Part shown: positions 8,570-19,103 of the stretch, in pieces
Layout: each line of letters opens with the position of its first letter
Position numbering within the stretch: position 1 is the first letter of the stretch
Source of the DNA: Xanthomonas codiaei
GTDB lineage: Bacteria; Pseudomonadota; Gammaproteobacteria; Xanthomonadales; Xanthomonadaceae
Direction of reading: 5' to 3'
Assembly: GCF_002939785.1 (NCBI RefSeq)
Contig: NZ_MDEC01000021.1
Coordinates: 1-64,000, forward strand
DNA: 64,000 nucleotides
The notes under the pieces: generated by a model
What the model saw: only the letters and a program-made list of their open reading frames with translations
The model's database searches: none
Told to the model about the DNA's origin: nothing
Translations under genes and position numbers: made by a program

Positions 8570-9466
8570 ATGGACACCCTGGATGCGATGCGCGTGTTTA
8601 CCGCCGTCGCCGAGCGCAGCGGCTTCAGCGCCGCCGCCGAGGCGCTGGACCGCTCCACGGCCAGCGTCACCCGGCAGGTCGCCGCGCTGGAACAACGCCT
8701 GGGCACCCGCCTGCTCAATCGCACCACGCGCCGGGTCAGCCTGACCAGCGCCGGCACCGCCTACTACCATCGCTGCCTGCAGCTGCTGGCCGACCTGGAC
8801 GACCTGGAGGCCACCATTGGCGCGCAGGCGCTGGAGCCGGCCGGCGTGCTGCGGGTCAATGCGCCGGTAAGCTACGGGATCGAGCGCCTGGGCGCGCTGC
8901 TGCCGGGGTTTCGGGCGCGTTATCCGCAGGTGGACCTGGACCTGTCGCTGTCCGATCGGCTGGTGGACATGGTCGAAGAGGGCTTCGATGTCGCCATCCG
9001 CATCACCCGCCAGCCGGCCCCGATGCTGATCGCGCGACAACTGGGCACGGTCCGGCTGCTGCCCTGTGCAGCGCCGGAGTATCTGGCACGCGCCGGTACC
9101 CCCACGCATCCGTCCGATCTGGCCGGCCACGAATGCCTGCTCTACCACTACTCGCCGAGCGGCGACGAGGTGCGCTTTCACGGGCCGGACGGCGATATCG
9201 CCGTGCGCGTCCATGGCGGGCTGCGCGCCAACAACGGTCATGTGCTCAATGCGGCGGCGCTGGCCGGCCAGGGCATCGTGATGCAACCGGATTTCCTGGC
9301 CGCCGCACATCTGGCCAGCGGCCGCCTGGTACGCATCCTTCCCGAGTACGAACTCGGCGACATCGGCATCTTCGCCGTCTACACCAGCCGCAGCCACCTG
9401 GCGCCGAAGGTGCGCAGCTTCATCGATTACCTGGTCCAGTGCCTGGCCGAGCCGGCGCCCGGCTGA
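8570..9466 (+). CDS. LysR-family transcriptional regulator
   Basis: A 298-residue regulator. Residues 1-60 form the winged helix-turn-helix (MDTLDAMRVFTAVAERSGFS onward, with RSTASVTRQVAALEQRLG as the recognition region). The effector domain occupies about 90-295 and belongs to the CrgA-like subgroup (LRVNAPVSYG). The start is an ATG in the divergent region. Palindromes directly upstream suggest autoregulation and control of the divergent dioxygenase. It is followed at 93 bases by a flavodoxin-like quinone reductase, then an aldo/keto reductase. This neighbourhood suggests a response to phenolic or quinone compounds, which is inference only. Confidence 0.92.
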   Translation: MDTLDAMRVFTAVAERSGFSAAAEALDRSTASVTRQVAALEQRLGTRLLNRTTRRVSLTSAGTAYYHRCLQLLADLDDLEATIGAQALEPAGVLRVNAPVSYGIERLGALLPGFRARYPQVDLDLSLSDRLVDMVEEGFDVAIRITRQPAPMLIARQLGTVRLLPCAAPEYLARAGTPTHPSDLAGHECLLYHYSPSGDEVRFHGPDGDIAVRVHGGLRANNGHVLNAAALAGQGIVMQPDFLAAAHLASGRLVRILPEYELGDIGIFAVYTSRSHLAPKVRSFIDYLVQCLAEPAPG

Positions 9467-9559
9467 ACGGCCACGACAACAGTTCGTCCCGTGCGTGGTC
9501 ATGTTCCTGTCGCGCCTGGTGTGCGCACAATCGGGCCCCTTCATCCGGCAGGAGCGTCC

Positions 9560-10129
9560 ATGAGCAAGATCGCCATCGTGTACTTCAGCGGCTACGGTCA
9601 TACCGCAAAACAGGCCGAAGCCGTGCATGCAGGAGCCGCCAGCGTGGCCGAAGCCACGCTGTACCGGATCGGCCAGGACGGCAACCTGCCCGACGGTGCC
9701 TGGGACGCGATCGCCGCCGCCGATGCCATCATCTATGGCAGCCCCACCTACATGGGCGGCCCGGCGTGGCAGTTCAAGAAATTTGCCGACGACAGTTCCA
9801 AGCCGTGGTTTGCGCAGGCATGGAAGGACAAGGTCGCGGCCGGCTTCACCAACTCCGCCTCGGCCAATGGCGACAAGTACGCCACCATCCAGTACCTGTG
9901 GACCCTGTCGCAGCAGCACGGGCAGGTCTGGGTCGGCACCGGCCTGCCGCCTTCCAACACCAAGGCGCACGGGCCGCAGGACGTGAACTGGACCGGCGGC
10001 TGGGGCGGTGCGCTGGCCATCTCGCCATCGGATGCCTCGCCGGACGAGGCGCCGCGCGCTGGCGACCTGGAGACCGCCCGGCTGTTCGGCAAGCGCGTTG
10101 CCGACTTCGCCAACAAGCTCAGCGGCTGA
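9560..10129 (+). CDS. Flavodoxin-fold NAD(P)H:quinone oxidoreductase
   Basis: A 189-residue soluble flavoprotein of the flavodoxin/WrbA-like type. The FMN phosphate loop is the YFSGYGHTAKQA segment near residue 8. The second flavin-contact region is GSPTYMGGPAWQFK around residue 62. A third segment, FTNSASANGDK, follows at about 95. Such enzymes reduce quinones by two electrons and limit redox cycling. The start was set at the ATG with GGAG eight bases upstream. Its position after a LysR gene and before an aldo/keto reductase fits detoxification of aromatic or quinone compounds. Confidence 0.9.
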   Translation: MSKIAIVYFSGYGHTAKQAEAVHAGAASVAEATLYRIGQDGNLPDGAWDAIAAADAIIYGSPTYMGGPAWQFKKFADDSSKPWFAQAWKDKVAAGFTNSASANGDKYATIQYLWTLSQQHGQVWVGTGLPPSNTKAHGPQDVNWTGGWGGALAISPSDASPDEAPRAGDLETARLFGKRVADFANKLSG

Positions 10130-10489
10130 GCCACCGGCATCGGCGCGCGTCTGCCTGCCTGGCGCAGGTGGATGCACGCCGGTGGCAACGCATGCCGGAT
10201 GCGTGCGTGGGACGGCCGCGCCAGTGCCGCTGCATCGATGGCCTTGCCGCCTTGGCAGCCTGCGGGCGGCAGGCGGCAGGCGGCAGGCGATGTGCTGATG
10301 ATCGATGATCGACGGCGCCTGCGGTCGGGCGCACGTGTTGTCGCGGTTGATGTGGCGATCGGTCTGGACGCTTGCTGCGGCCGATGACCACCGGCCCTGG
10401 GCATCCAGACCTTCGCGCTCGACCCACATCGCGCTAACGCCCACCACACCACCCTGCCCGCCTACCCCGCTGCACGGAGCCGCCCCCTC
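10130..10489. other. Intergenic region with GCAGGCG heptamer repeat
   Basis: No gene is supported in these 360 bases. Positions 10264-10290 hold just under four units of a 7-base repeat (AGGCGGC). It resembles the array near 19.02 kb read on the opposite strand (units containing CAGGC). Confidence 0.6.
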
Positions 10490-11485
<996 letters not shown>

Positions 11486-11742
11486 GCACTGCCGCATGGC
11501 CGTCTCGTCGCGGCGGTCTTGCAGCCGGGCTCATGCGGTGATTTGCCGGCAGTGATTTGCCAGACCCCAAACGCCAGGCCTTGCAACCGGTCTACACAGG
11601 GCAGGCGTTGCACGCTCCACCCGGACTCTCCGTCCGGATCCCGCCTGCATCGCGGTAGCGGATCGGCGCGGTGGACGCGCGCTCACACCACCGCATCGCC
11701 GCTGCCCGCACACTGACCGCCGTCTTTGCACGGGCCGCACCC

Positions 11743-12438
11743 ATGCTGTCCTTCGTGATCCCCGCCCACAACGAGGCCGCACTGATCGGCGAAACCTTGC
11801 ACTGCCTGCATGCCTGCGCGCAGGCAATGCAGCTGGACTACGAAGTGGTCGTGGTGGCCGATGCCTGCGACGACGACACCGCCGCCATCGCACGCGCCAA
11901 CGGTGCACGGGTACTGGAAGTGCAGCTGCGGCACATCGCCGCCACCCGCAACGCAGGCGCGCAGGCCACACATGGCGAGCGCCTGCTGTTTCTGGATGCC
12001 GACACCCAGGTCAACCCGCAGGTGGTTGGCGCAGCGCTGCAGGCACTGGATGCCGGTGCGGTGGGCGGAGGCGCGCAGGTGCATCTGCATGGCAAGCGGG
12101 TATGGGTCGAACGCACTGCCCAGGCCATCTTCGGCTGGCTGTTCCGCATTGCCGGCATCGCGCCAGGGTGTTTTCTGTTCTGCACGCGCGTGGCCTTCAT
12201 CAGCGCGGGCGGCTTCGATACGCGGTATTACGCTGGCGAGGATGTGGCCCTGAGTCGCGCGCTGGCGCGCCGCGGACGCTTCGTGATCCTGCGCCAGACC
12301 GTGCATACCTCCGACCGCAAATTGCGCAGTTTTTCCAAGCGCGAACACCTGGGCCTGCTGCTGCGCTTTCTGTGGCGCGGGCGGCGCATGCTGCAGACCC
12401 GCGACGCGCTGGGCTTCTGGTACCAGCGGCGGCGCTGA
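11743..12438 (+). CDS. Glycosyltransferase family 2 protein
   Basis: A 231-residue GT-A fold glycosyltransferase. The N-terminus reads MLSFVIPAHNEAALIGETL. The nucleotide-sugar region VVVVADACDDDT follows, and the metal-binding DAD motif is in LLFLDADTQVN near residue 84. No long transmembrane helix is obvious. The C-terminal part is basic (RKLRSFSKREH). I chose the internal ATG that starts the family domain; the longer frame adds 24 unrelated residues. The donor and acceptor are unknown. It is not in an evident polysaccharide cluster. Confidence 0.9.
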   Translation: MLSFVIPAHNEAALIGETLHCLHACAQAMQLDYEVVVVADACDDDTAAIARANGARVLEVQLRHIAATRNAGAQATHGERLLFLDADTQVNPQVVGAALQALDAGAVGGGAQVHLHGKRVWVERTAQAIFGWLFRIAGIAPGCFLFCTRVAFISAGGFDTRYYAGEDVALSRALARRGRFVILRQTVHTSDRKLRSFSKREHLGLLLRFLWRGRRMLQTRDALGFWYQRRR

Positions 12439-12550
12439 ACCGGGCGTGTCCATGGCCGGCGATCACGCACCGGCACCTGCCCTCGAATCGGGACGTGGCA
12501 GCGCAGGCCACTTACACTGCCGTTCTTGTTCCGGTTTCGAGTTGCACCGC

Positions 12551-14656
12551 ATGGCTTCTTTGCATCGCCCTGTCCTGATCGCTGCCATGGCTGCCGCGTC
12601 CCTGACCACTGCAGCCTGCCACCGCGAGGGCGCCGCGCCCGCCGGCGATACGCATGCCACCCCGCCGCCCAGCGCACCCAAGCTGGGCCAGTTCGGGTTC
12701 GATACCGCAGGCATGGACCGCAGCGTGGCCGCTGGCGACGACTTCTTCGGCCATGCCAATGGGAGCTGGGTCAGGCACACGCAGATTCCCGAGGACCGCG
12801 CAAGTTTCAACAGCTTCGTCGGCATCGCCATCGACACCGAACGCCACAGTCGCGACATCATCGAAGGCGCCGCCGCCAACGACCGCGTCACCGGCGAAGA
12901 CAAGCAGATCGGTGATTACTACGCCGCCTACATGGACGAGGCCAGCATCGAGGCCAAGGGCGTGCATCCGGTACAACCGGAGCTGGAGGCGATTGCGCAA
13001 CTGGACGACAAGCAGGCGCTGGCGCGGACCCTGGGCGGGCAATTGCGCGCCGACGTGGATCTGCTCAACGCGACCAATTTCCATACCGACCGTCTGTTCG
13101 GCCTGTGGGTCTCGCAGGATCTGCACCACCCCGGCCGCTACGTGCCGTATCTGGTGCAGGGCGGCCTGGGCATGCCCGAGCGCAGCTTCTACCTGGACGG
13201 CGGGCGCATGGCGCAGCTGCGCGAGGCCTACCGCGCGCATATCGTCAAGTTGCTGGAGCTGGCCGGCATCGACGATGCACAGGCCAGGGCCGAGCGCATC
13301 CTGGCGCTTGAAACGGCGATGGCGCGCGTGCATGCCAGCCCCGAGCAGACCAACAACGTCCAGGCCGGTGCGAACGCCTGGAAACAGGCCGATTTTGTCC
13401 ATCGCGCACCGGGCCTGGACTGGGGCGTGTTCTTCGATGCCGCAGGTCTCAAGGCACAGCAGGATTTCATCGTCTGGCAGCCACAGGCGATCAGCGGGCT
13501 GTCGGCGCTGGTGCACTCCGAACCGCTGCAGACCTGGAAGGATTACCTGAGTTTTCGCGCGCTCGATCGCGCCTCGCCGTATCTGTCCAAGGCATTCGCC
13601 GATGAGCGCTTCGCGTTCTACGGCAGCACCCTGGAAGGCACGCCGCAGCAGCGCCAGCGCTGGAAGCGCGGCATCGACGCCACCAACGCCGCCTTGGGCG
13701 AAGCGGTGGGCAAGCGCTATGTGCAGAAATACGTCAGCGCGCAGACCAAGGCGCGCGCCGAAGAGATGGTCAAGAACCTGATCGCCGCGTTCGACAAGCG
13801 CATCGATGCGTTGGAGTGGATGACACCGCAGACCAAGCAGCACGCCAAGGCCAAGATCGCCGGATTGACGGTGGCGGTGGGCTACCCGGACAGCTGGCGC
13901 GACTACAGCGCCCTCGATGTGCGGCGCGACGATGCGCTGGGCAACGTGGAACGCGCCGGCCTGTTCGAGTACCGCCGCAATCTGGCCAAGCTCGGCAAGG
14001 CCGTCGATCACCGCGAGTGGTACATGCTGCCGCAGGAGGTCAACGCGCTGAACGTGCCGCTGGAAAATCGCCTGATCTTCCCCGCCGCGATCCTGCAACC
14101 GCCGTTCTTCGACCCGGCGGCCGACGATGCCGTGAACTACGGCGCCATCGGCGCGGTGATCGGCCACGAGATCAGCCACAGCTTCGACAACATGGGCGCC
14201 CTGTTCGACGAACACGGCGAACTCCACAACTGGTGGACGCCACAGGATCTGAAGAAGTTCGAAACCGCCGGCAACGCGCTTGCCGCGCAGTTCGGCGCCT
14301 ACAAGCCATTCGACGATCTCTCGGTCAACGGCAAGCTGACCCTGGGCGAAAACATCGCCGATGTCGCCGGCCTGGCCACCGCCTACGACGCCTACCAGCT
14401 GTCGCTGCAGGGCAAGCAGCCACGGACCATCGACGGCTTCAGCCCGGATCAGCGCTTTTTCCTGGGATTCGCCCAGGCCTGGCGCGGCAAGTACCGCGAT
14501 GCGGCGCTGCGCAACGCCGTGCTCACCGACGTGCACGCACCCGGCCGCTTCCGCGCGCAGACCGTGCGCAACCTGGACGCCTGGTATCCGGCCTTCGATG
14601 TGAAGCAAGGCCAGCAGCTCTATCTGGCACCCGAGCAACGGGTCAGGATCTGGTAG
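12551..14656 (+). CDS. M13-family zinc metallopeptidase (PepO/neprilysin-like), lipoprotein
   Basis: A 701-residue exported peptidase. The signal region ends in an LTTAAC lipobox, so it should be a periplasm-facing lipoprotein. The long N-terminal M13 domain carries the FFGHANGSWV block. The catalytic domain contains HEISH (about 539-543) in the context VIGHEISHSFD. The third zinc ligand is in GENIADVAGLA about 60 residues later. The C-terminus ends APEQRVRIW, usual for the family, and the length is normal for M13 enzymes. I used the ATG at the signal peptide. It probably cleaves short peptides in the periplasm. Confidence 0.95.
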   Translation: MASLHRPVLIAAMAAASLTTAACHREGAAPAGDTHATPPPSAPKLGQFGFDTAGMDRSVAAGDDFFGHANGSWVRHTQIPEDRASFNSFVGIAIDTERHSRDIIEGAAANDRVTGEDKQIGDYYAAYMDEASIEAKGVHPVQPELEAIAQLDDKQALARTLGGQLRADVDLLNATNFHTDRLFGLWVSQDLHHPGRYVPYLVQGGLGMPERSFYLDGGRMAQLREAYRAHIVKLLELAGIDDAQARAERILALETAMARVHASPEQTNNVQAGANAWKQADFVHRAPGLDWGVFFDAAGLKAQQDFIVWQPQAISGLSALVHSEPLQTWKDYLSFRALDRASPYLSKAFADERFAFYGSTLEGTPQQRQRWKRGIDATNAALGEAVGKRYVQKYVSAQTKARAEEMVKNLIAAFDKRIDALEWMTPQTKQHAKAKIAGLTVAVGYPDSWRDYSALDVRRDDALGNVERAGLFEYRRNLAKLGKAVDHREWYMLPQEVNALNVPLENRLIFPAAILQPPFFDPAADDAVNYGAIGAVIGHEISHSFDNMGALFDEHGELHNWWTPQDLKKFETAGNALAAQFGAYKPFDDLSVNGKLTLGENIADVAGLATAYDAYQLSLQGKQPRTIDGFSPDQRFFLGFAQAWRGKYRDAALRNAVLTDVHAPGRFRAQTVRNLDAWYPAFDVKQGQQLYLAPEQRVRIW

Positions 14657-14705
14657 CGATGCGCCGCGGTCTGCGGGGCTGACCGCGCAGGCCGTTCGCG
14701 ACCGG

Positions 14706-15638
14706 TCACACTCGCGCAGGTGCGGGCCACTCCAGCAACGTAGCCGGGGGCAGCTGCATGCGGCGGCAGGCGCGCGCCGACAGGCCATCGCGCAAGGCCG
14801 TGCGGAACAGCGGCGACAGGCTGCGCAACACGCGCGCCGACGCGCGCGCCTGTGCGCGCTGGGTCGTGGTGCGGCCGAGCATGTCGCTGGCCCAGGCGGG
14901 TAGCAATGCGGTGCCGGCGCCGAGGAAGACGCCGCGCGACAATCCGGCCGCCGGCACCGGCAACCGGATGCTGGTCAGGATGTCGAGTACCTCGCGCGAA
15001 CGCGCGTCCATGCGCAGTTCGCCGCGCACCGAGGCGAAGTAGGCCTCCACCTGAGCCTCGCTGGCAGGCACCTCGCTGGCGCCCAGCGCTTCGGCCACGC
15101 GCCGTGCCTCATCGTAGTAGCGGTCGGCAATGGCCACCGGCACGTCGCGGCAATAGCGACGGCAGCCCTGCAGGAACCCGTAGGCCTCGGTCACATGCAC
15201 CCAGGTCAGCAGCGCAGGGTCGTTGGCCTCGTAAGGCACGCCGTCGGCGGTGTGGCCGCGGATCTGCGCATGGATGCGCCGCACGCGCGCGATGAGCTGT
15301 TCGGCCTCGGCCTGCGGCGCGTAGGTGGTGCCGGCCACGAAGTTGGTGGTACGGCGCAGCCGCCCGATCAGGTCGGAGCGGAAGTTGGAGTGGTCGTAGA
15401 CACCGGCCAGCGCGCGCGGGTGCAGCAGTTGCAACATCAAGGCACATAGCCCACCGGACAACATGCCCGGAAACTCCGAATGCACGCGCCAGGTGACGCT
15501 GTCGGGCCCGAAGAGGCCGGGGTCGCCCAGCGGCTGGTCGTATTCGATGCTGCTCTGGCCACGCGGAAACGCGCCCAGCACCCAGCGGCGGATCTGTTCG
15601 GCGGCGGGGGCAGTGAGCGTGCGTAAAACGGAAGACAT
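14706..15638 (-). CDS. MpaB/DUF2236-type oxygenase family protein
   Basis: A 310-residue protein of the DUF2236 family, related to the latex-clearing heme oxygenase and the fungal MpaB oxygenase. Conserved segments include HSEFPGMLSGGLCALMLQLLHP, where the His and nearby residues are expected to contact heme. RLRRTTNFVAGTTYA and LLTWVHVTEAYGFL are further conserved segments. I chose the ATG for MSSVLRTLTAPAA; the longer frame runs through unrelated sequence. It converges with the M13 peptidase gene. The substrate is not known. Confidence 0.88.
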   Translation of the reverse strand: MSSVLRTLTAPAAEQIRRWVLGAFPRGQSSIEYDQPLGDPGLFGPDSVTWRVHSEFPGMLSGGLCALMLQLLHPRALAGVYDHSNFRSDLIGRLRRTTNFVAGTTYAPQAEAEQLIARVRRIHAQIRGHTADGVPYEANDPALLTWVHVTEAYGFLQGCRRYCRDVPVAIADRYYDEARRVAEALGASEVPASEAQVEAYFASVRGELRMDARSREVLDILTSIRLPVPAAGLSRGVFLGAGTALLPAWASDMLGRTTTQRAQARASARVLRSLSPLFRTALRDGLSARACRRMQLPPATLLEWPAPARV

Positions 15639-16009
15639 GCGGCGATGATACCGGCCCGCCGATGATCCAACCCCATGGATGTGGCGGCCGATCGCGCCTG
15701 GCAGGCGCGGCCGAGATGGCGCGCCTGCCGCGTGGCTCGGTGTGCAGTGCAACAAGATCGCCCGCGCACGGCTGGTCCGGTTGTGCGCCATGGCCGCCAA
15801 ACCGCCTGAATTCAGCGTTTTGTGCGCGGCTGCGCAGGATTGCGCGGCCATCGGTTCGCTCCAGGCATTGCCATGCACAGCGAAAGTGCTAGAACTAGGG
15901 TCGTCCAACATCCGCCCCGCATCGTACGACGGCGCGTCGGTCGCTCCAGGGCACCAGCCACCACCGGTGCAGCAAGCCGCTCGTACCAGCCATCCGTCAG
16001 GAGCTTGTC
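15639..16009. other. Divergent intergenic region, no supported gene
   Basis: These 371 bases separate the leftward oxygenase from a rightward membrane protein. Nothing beyond the expected promoters is visible. An AGGAG ribosome site lies at the right end, before the next ATG. Confidence 0.5.
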
Positions 16010-16612
16010 ATGATCGCTTTGTTCCAGGGTTTGGGCCTGCTATTGCAGGACAACGCACTCCATCGGCGCTCCTTCGACGAGCAGGTCGCCTTCTGGCGCG
16101 ACAAGACCGATGAGCAGCTCGATGCAGAGCTCGATCTGCTCAAGGTGGCCAAGAAGCAGTGGGTGATCGCCTCGATCATCGGCTGGCAGGCGATCTCGCT
16201 GGTCCTGCTGGGTGTCATCACCCATCAGCTATGGCAGAACGATTACCACCTGACCTTCAGTCGCGTGGTGATCATCTTCACCTCCTGGGCCTCGATCCTG
16301 TTCATCATGTGGTACATCGCCGACCTGTTCGATCACAGCGCAGGCTTCGAGCGCTGGCTGCGCGCCTTCAACAGCCGCGCACGCGTCGCGCCGGATGCCG
16401 ACTCGGTCGAGTGCGTTGCTGACGCCCTGGACATGACGCGGCGCTACCCGGAGGTGCTGCGCTACAAGCAGGAGGTGACCTCCAAGCGCGAACTGCGCCA
16501 CGAGGACATCGTCAACATGCGCGAGATGGGCCGGCTGCGTCGCTATACGGAATTACTGCGCGACCTGGACCGCTTCGATGGCGCGCCGCGGCTGGTGGCC
16601 AACGCGGGGTAG
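16010..16612 (+). CDS. Small integral membrane protein, unknown function
   Basis: A 200-residue protein with two adjacent transmembrane helices at about 46-66 (WVIASIIGWQAISLVLLGVI) and 77-101 (RVVIIFTSWASILFIMWYIADLF). The N-terminal 45 residues and the C-terminal 95 residues are charged and probably cytoplasmic. I do not recognise the family. The ATG follows a strong AGGAG site. The gene stands alone and ends before a strong hairpin. Confidence 0.85.
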   Translation: MIALFQGLGLLLQDNALHRRSFDEQVAFWRDKTDEQLDAELDLLKVAKKQWVIASIIGWQAISLVLLGVITHQLWQNDYHLTFSRVVIIFTSWASILFIMWYIADLFDHSAGFERWLRAFNSRARVAPDADSVECVADALDMTRRYPEVLRYKQEVTSKRELRHEDIVNMREMGRLRRYTELLRDLDRFDGAPRLVANAG

Positions 16613-16673
16613 ACGACGCACCACGCCCAAGGCCTGCAGTCAGGCGGGATGTGCGTTGAACAGCGGGTCAGAT

Positions 16674-16711
16674 ACACGAACGGCCGGTGCACACGCACCG
16701 GCCGTTCGTGT
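16674..16711 (+). terminator. Strong hairpin terminator
   Basis: A perfect 17-base inverted repeat with a 4-base loop (ACAC) begins about 60 bases after the membrane-protein gene. The stem contains CGAACGGCCGGTGC. A short T-containing tail (TGTTCA) follows. It is symmetrical enough to work on both strands. Confidence 0.75.
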
Positions 16712-16877
16712 GTTCAAAGCCAGCATTTGGCATTTCATCACCTGCCGCGAAGCGAACTCACTCCGTTGCCGCAAGGGCGCAGCGTATCGCATGCAGGGTT
16801 GTCGATGACCTCAAGCTACTGCATGCATTCGCTGTGCTCAGCACGATGCGCTGACCTGGCTTCTGGCCAGCGCTGGG

Positions 16878-17168
16878 CTAAAACTCAACCACCCGCACCG
16901 GACCTTCATACTCGCCCGACAATAGCTCTGCCAGGAAAACCGCATCTTCGACTGTCTCGCCCGGGCCGTGTGCGGCAGTCAGCATGAAGTAGGAGGTTGA
17001 TCCATCTCCTACGCACACATCATCGATCAGCTCCTCGATGCCGGCGGCATCCACGCCGACCACGCCAACATACTTGATGCCTTTGTCCATCCATTGCGCG
17101 ACCAGCGCCTCAAGGCCGGGCTGCTGGCCACGTATGGAATGCAAGACAATCTTGCGGAGAGTCTGCAT
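16878..17168 (-). CDS. Small conserved hypothetical protein
   Basis: A 96-residue soluble protein beginning MQTLRKIVLHSIRG, with alternating beta and helical stretches (KYVGVVGVDAAGIEELIDDV). The acidic C-terminus ends VRVVEF. I do not recognise the family. It starts 24 bases past the stop of the upstream APC permease gene on the same strand, so the two may be co-transcribed. The ATG chosen is the one preceding the conserved-looking segment; a start eight codons earlier is possible. Confidence 0.7.
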   Translation of the reverse strand: MQTLRKIVLHSIRGQQPGLEALVAQWMDKGIKYVGVVGVDAAGIEELIDDVCVGDGSTSYFMLTAAHGPGETVEDAVFLAELLSGEYEGPVRVVEF

Positions 17169-17192
17169 TGCAAGCGCAGCTGCGCAAGCCAC

Positions 17193-18788
17193 TCAAGCCC
17201 GCGCCACCGCCTGTTCCACCGACGGGGTACGCCAGCCGCTGCGCACGCCCCAGATGTAGAACACCGCGCCGACTGCCGCGACCACCACCAGGTCGGTGCC
17301 GTAGCTCAGATAGCCATGGCCGCCGAAGTCGGTGCTGCCGGCCCACGACACCAATGCGATGGTGGGCAGGTAGCACATCATCCAGGCCGCGCCCTTGAGG
17401 TTGCGGCGCAGATCCGGCCAGCCCTGCTTGGCCTGGTAGTAGCAGTACACCGGCAGCGCCACCACCATCAGTAGGATGATCTCGCCGGTCAGCGGCCAGC
17501 GCGCCCAGTACAGCAGCTCGGTGGCCATCACGAAGGCCACGCCGGCCAGTACCGGCAACGCGGCGATGCGTAGCGGGCGGTGCAGTTCCGGTGCGTGGCG
17601 ACGCAGCGCCATCGCGCTGATCGGGCCGGTGAGGTAGGAAATGATGGTCGCCACCGAGATTACCGCCGCCAGCGTGCCCCAGCCGCGGAAGAAGAACAGG
17701 AACACGAACGACACCGCCAGGTTGAAGAACATCGCCATGCGCGGCACGCCCCAGACCGGGTGCAGCTTGCCCAGCACGGCCGGCATGGTGCCGTTCTTCT
17801 CCATGCCGTAGACCATACGCGCGGTGGTGGCGGTATAGGTGATGCCGGTGCCGCTGGGGCTGACGAACGCATCGATGTACAGCAGCATCGCCAGCCAATG
17901 CAGGTTGACGATGATGGCCAGCTCGGCGAACGGCGAGCGGAAGTCGATGCCGTGCCAGCCGGCCTTGGCCAGCAGGTCCGGCGGCACCGCGCCGATGTAG
18001 GCCACCTGCAGGATCACGTAGACCAGCGTGGCCAGCGCGATCGAGCCCAGCACCGCGAACGGGATGCTGCGCCCGGGATTGCGCGCCTCGCCGGCCAGGT
18101 TCACCGGGCTCTGGAAGCCATTGAAGCTGAAGACGATGCCGGCGGTGGCCACCGCGGTGAGCACCGCGGCCAGGTCGATCACATGCGCATCGCCGTGGAT
18201 GCCGACGCTGAAGTTTTCGCTATGGAAGCCGCTGGCGATCAAGGCCACGCCGGTGGCGGCCGGCACCACCAGCTTGAACACGGTGATCAAGGTATTGGAG
18301 CGCGCAAACAGCTTGACGCTCCAGAAGTTCAGGAAGAAGTAAACCAACACCAGCACCGCCGAAATCAGCAGGCCCGGCACCGACAGTTCGCCAGCCCCGC
18401 CAGGCGCCTGCACGTACAGCCCTTGCGCCCAGGCCCAGGGCCAGGAGGCCATGTACTGCACCGAGGCCTCGGCTTCGACCGGGATGACCGAGACGATGGC
18501 GATCCAGTTGGCCCAGCCGGCGATGAAGCCCACCAGCGAGCCATGCGAGTAATGGCTGTAGCGCACCATGCCGCCGGATTCGGGAAACATGGCGCCCAGT
18601 TCGGCATAGGACAGCGCGATGGTGGTGATGATCGCCGCACCCAGCACCCAGGCCCAGATGGCGCCCGGACCGGCCAGCCCGGCGGCGCGCCAGGCGCCGA
18701 ACAGCCAGCCAGAACCGATGATCGAGCCCAGGCCGGTGAGCATGAGCGCAAAGGGGCCGACGTCGCGGCGCAACGAATGTTCGGACAT
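17193..18788 (-). CDS. APC-family amino acid permease
   Basis: A 531-residue inner-membrane transporter with about twelve transmembrane helices. The family signature in helix 1 is LTGLGSIIGSGWLFGAW, the unwound substrate-binding turn. Helix 2 ends with the conserved LSYAELGAMFPESGG. The TGITYTATTARMVYGM segment lies at the later conserved helix. It should import an amino acid by proton symport; the substrate is not predictable. I chose the ATG for MSEHSLRRDVGPF, excluding 17 non-conserved residues. A small hypothetical gene follows in the same direction. Confidence 0.93.
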   Translation of the reverse strand: MSEHSLRRDVGPFALMLTGLGSIIGSGWLFGAWRAAGLAGPGAIWAWVLGAAIITTIALSYAELGAMFPESGGMVRYSHYSHGSLVGFIAGWANWIAIVSVIPVEAEASVQYMASWPWAWAQGLYVQAPGGAGELSVPGLLISAVLVLVYFFLNFWSVKLFARSNTLITVFKLVVPAATGVALIASGFHSENFSVGIHGDAHVIDLAAVLTAVATAGIVFSFNGFQSPVNLAGEARNPGRSIPFAVLGSIALATLVYVILQVAYIGAVPPDLLAKAGWHGIDFRSPFAELAIIVNLHWLAMLLYIDAFVSPSGTGITYTATTARMVYGMEKNGTMPAVLGKLHPVWGVPRMAMFFNLAVSFVFLFFFRGWGTLAAVISVATIISYLTGPISAMALRRHAPELHRPLRIAALPVLAGVAFVMATELLYWARWPLTGEIILLMVVALPVYCYYQAKQGWPDLRRNLKGAAWMMCYLPTIALVSWAGSTDFGGHGYLSYGTDLVVVAAVGAVFYIWGVRSGWRTPSVEQAVARA

Positions 18789-19020
18789 GAAGAAGCCTGA
18801 CAGTGATGGCGCCGTGAACCGGCACAAGCCGGCAATCATCGCAGAAGCGGCCGCTTGCCGTCAGTGCGTATTCAGCCCGTATCTGTACAGCGCGGACGTC
18901 GATTGCCTCGGTGGCCCGGGCTTGCGCGCAGGCGGCAGCATGCGCATCTGCGCAAGCAGGCAGCATCAGCCGGACGTGGCAGCTTCCCACGATCGCGGCA
19001 ACTGCAGGTGCAAGCACTGT

Positions 19021-19087
19021 TGCCTGTTGCCTGTTGCCTGTTGCCTGTCGCCTGTCGCCTGTCGCCTGTCGCCTGTCGCCTGTCGCC
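19021..19087. repeat. Heptamer tandem repeat, nine units
   Basis: Four units of TGCCTGT are followed directly by five of CGCCTGT and a partial unit, a perfect 7-base period over 67 bases. The array lies in the 315-base gap between the APC permease start and a small lipoprotein gene, where I see no other gene. Two unit types in blocks suggest slippage after a point change. Similar short arrays serve as strain-typing loci in xanthomonads. Confidence 0.85.
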
Positions 19088-19103
19088 GCACGATGGGCAC
19101 GTC

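Noticed and set aside
12512..14788. A 758-residue leftward frame opposite the M13 peptidase
   Set aside because: No domain pattern; the opposite strand carries HEISH and a lipobox in the right order.
19021..19087. Possible CRISPR array
   Set aside because: Units are 7 bases with no spacers and no cas genes nearby; this is a simple tandem repeat.
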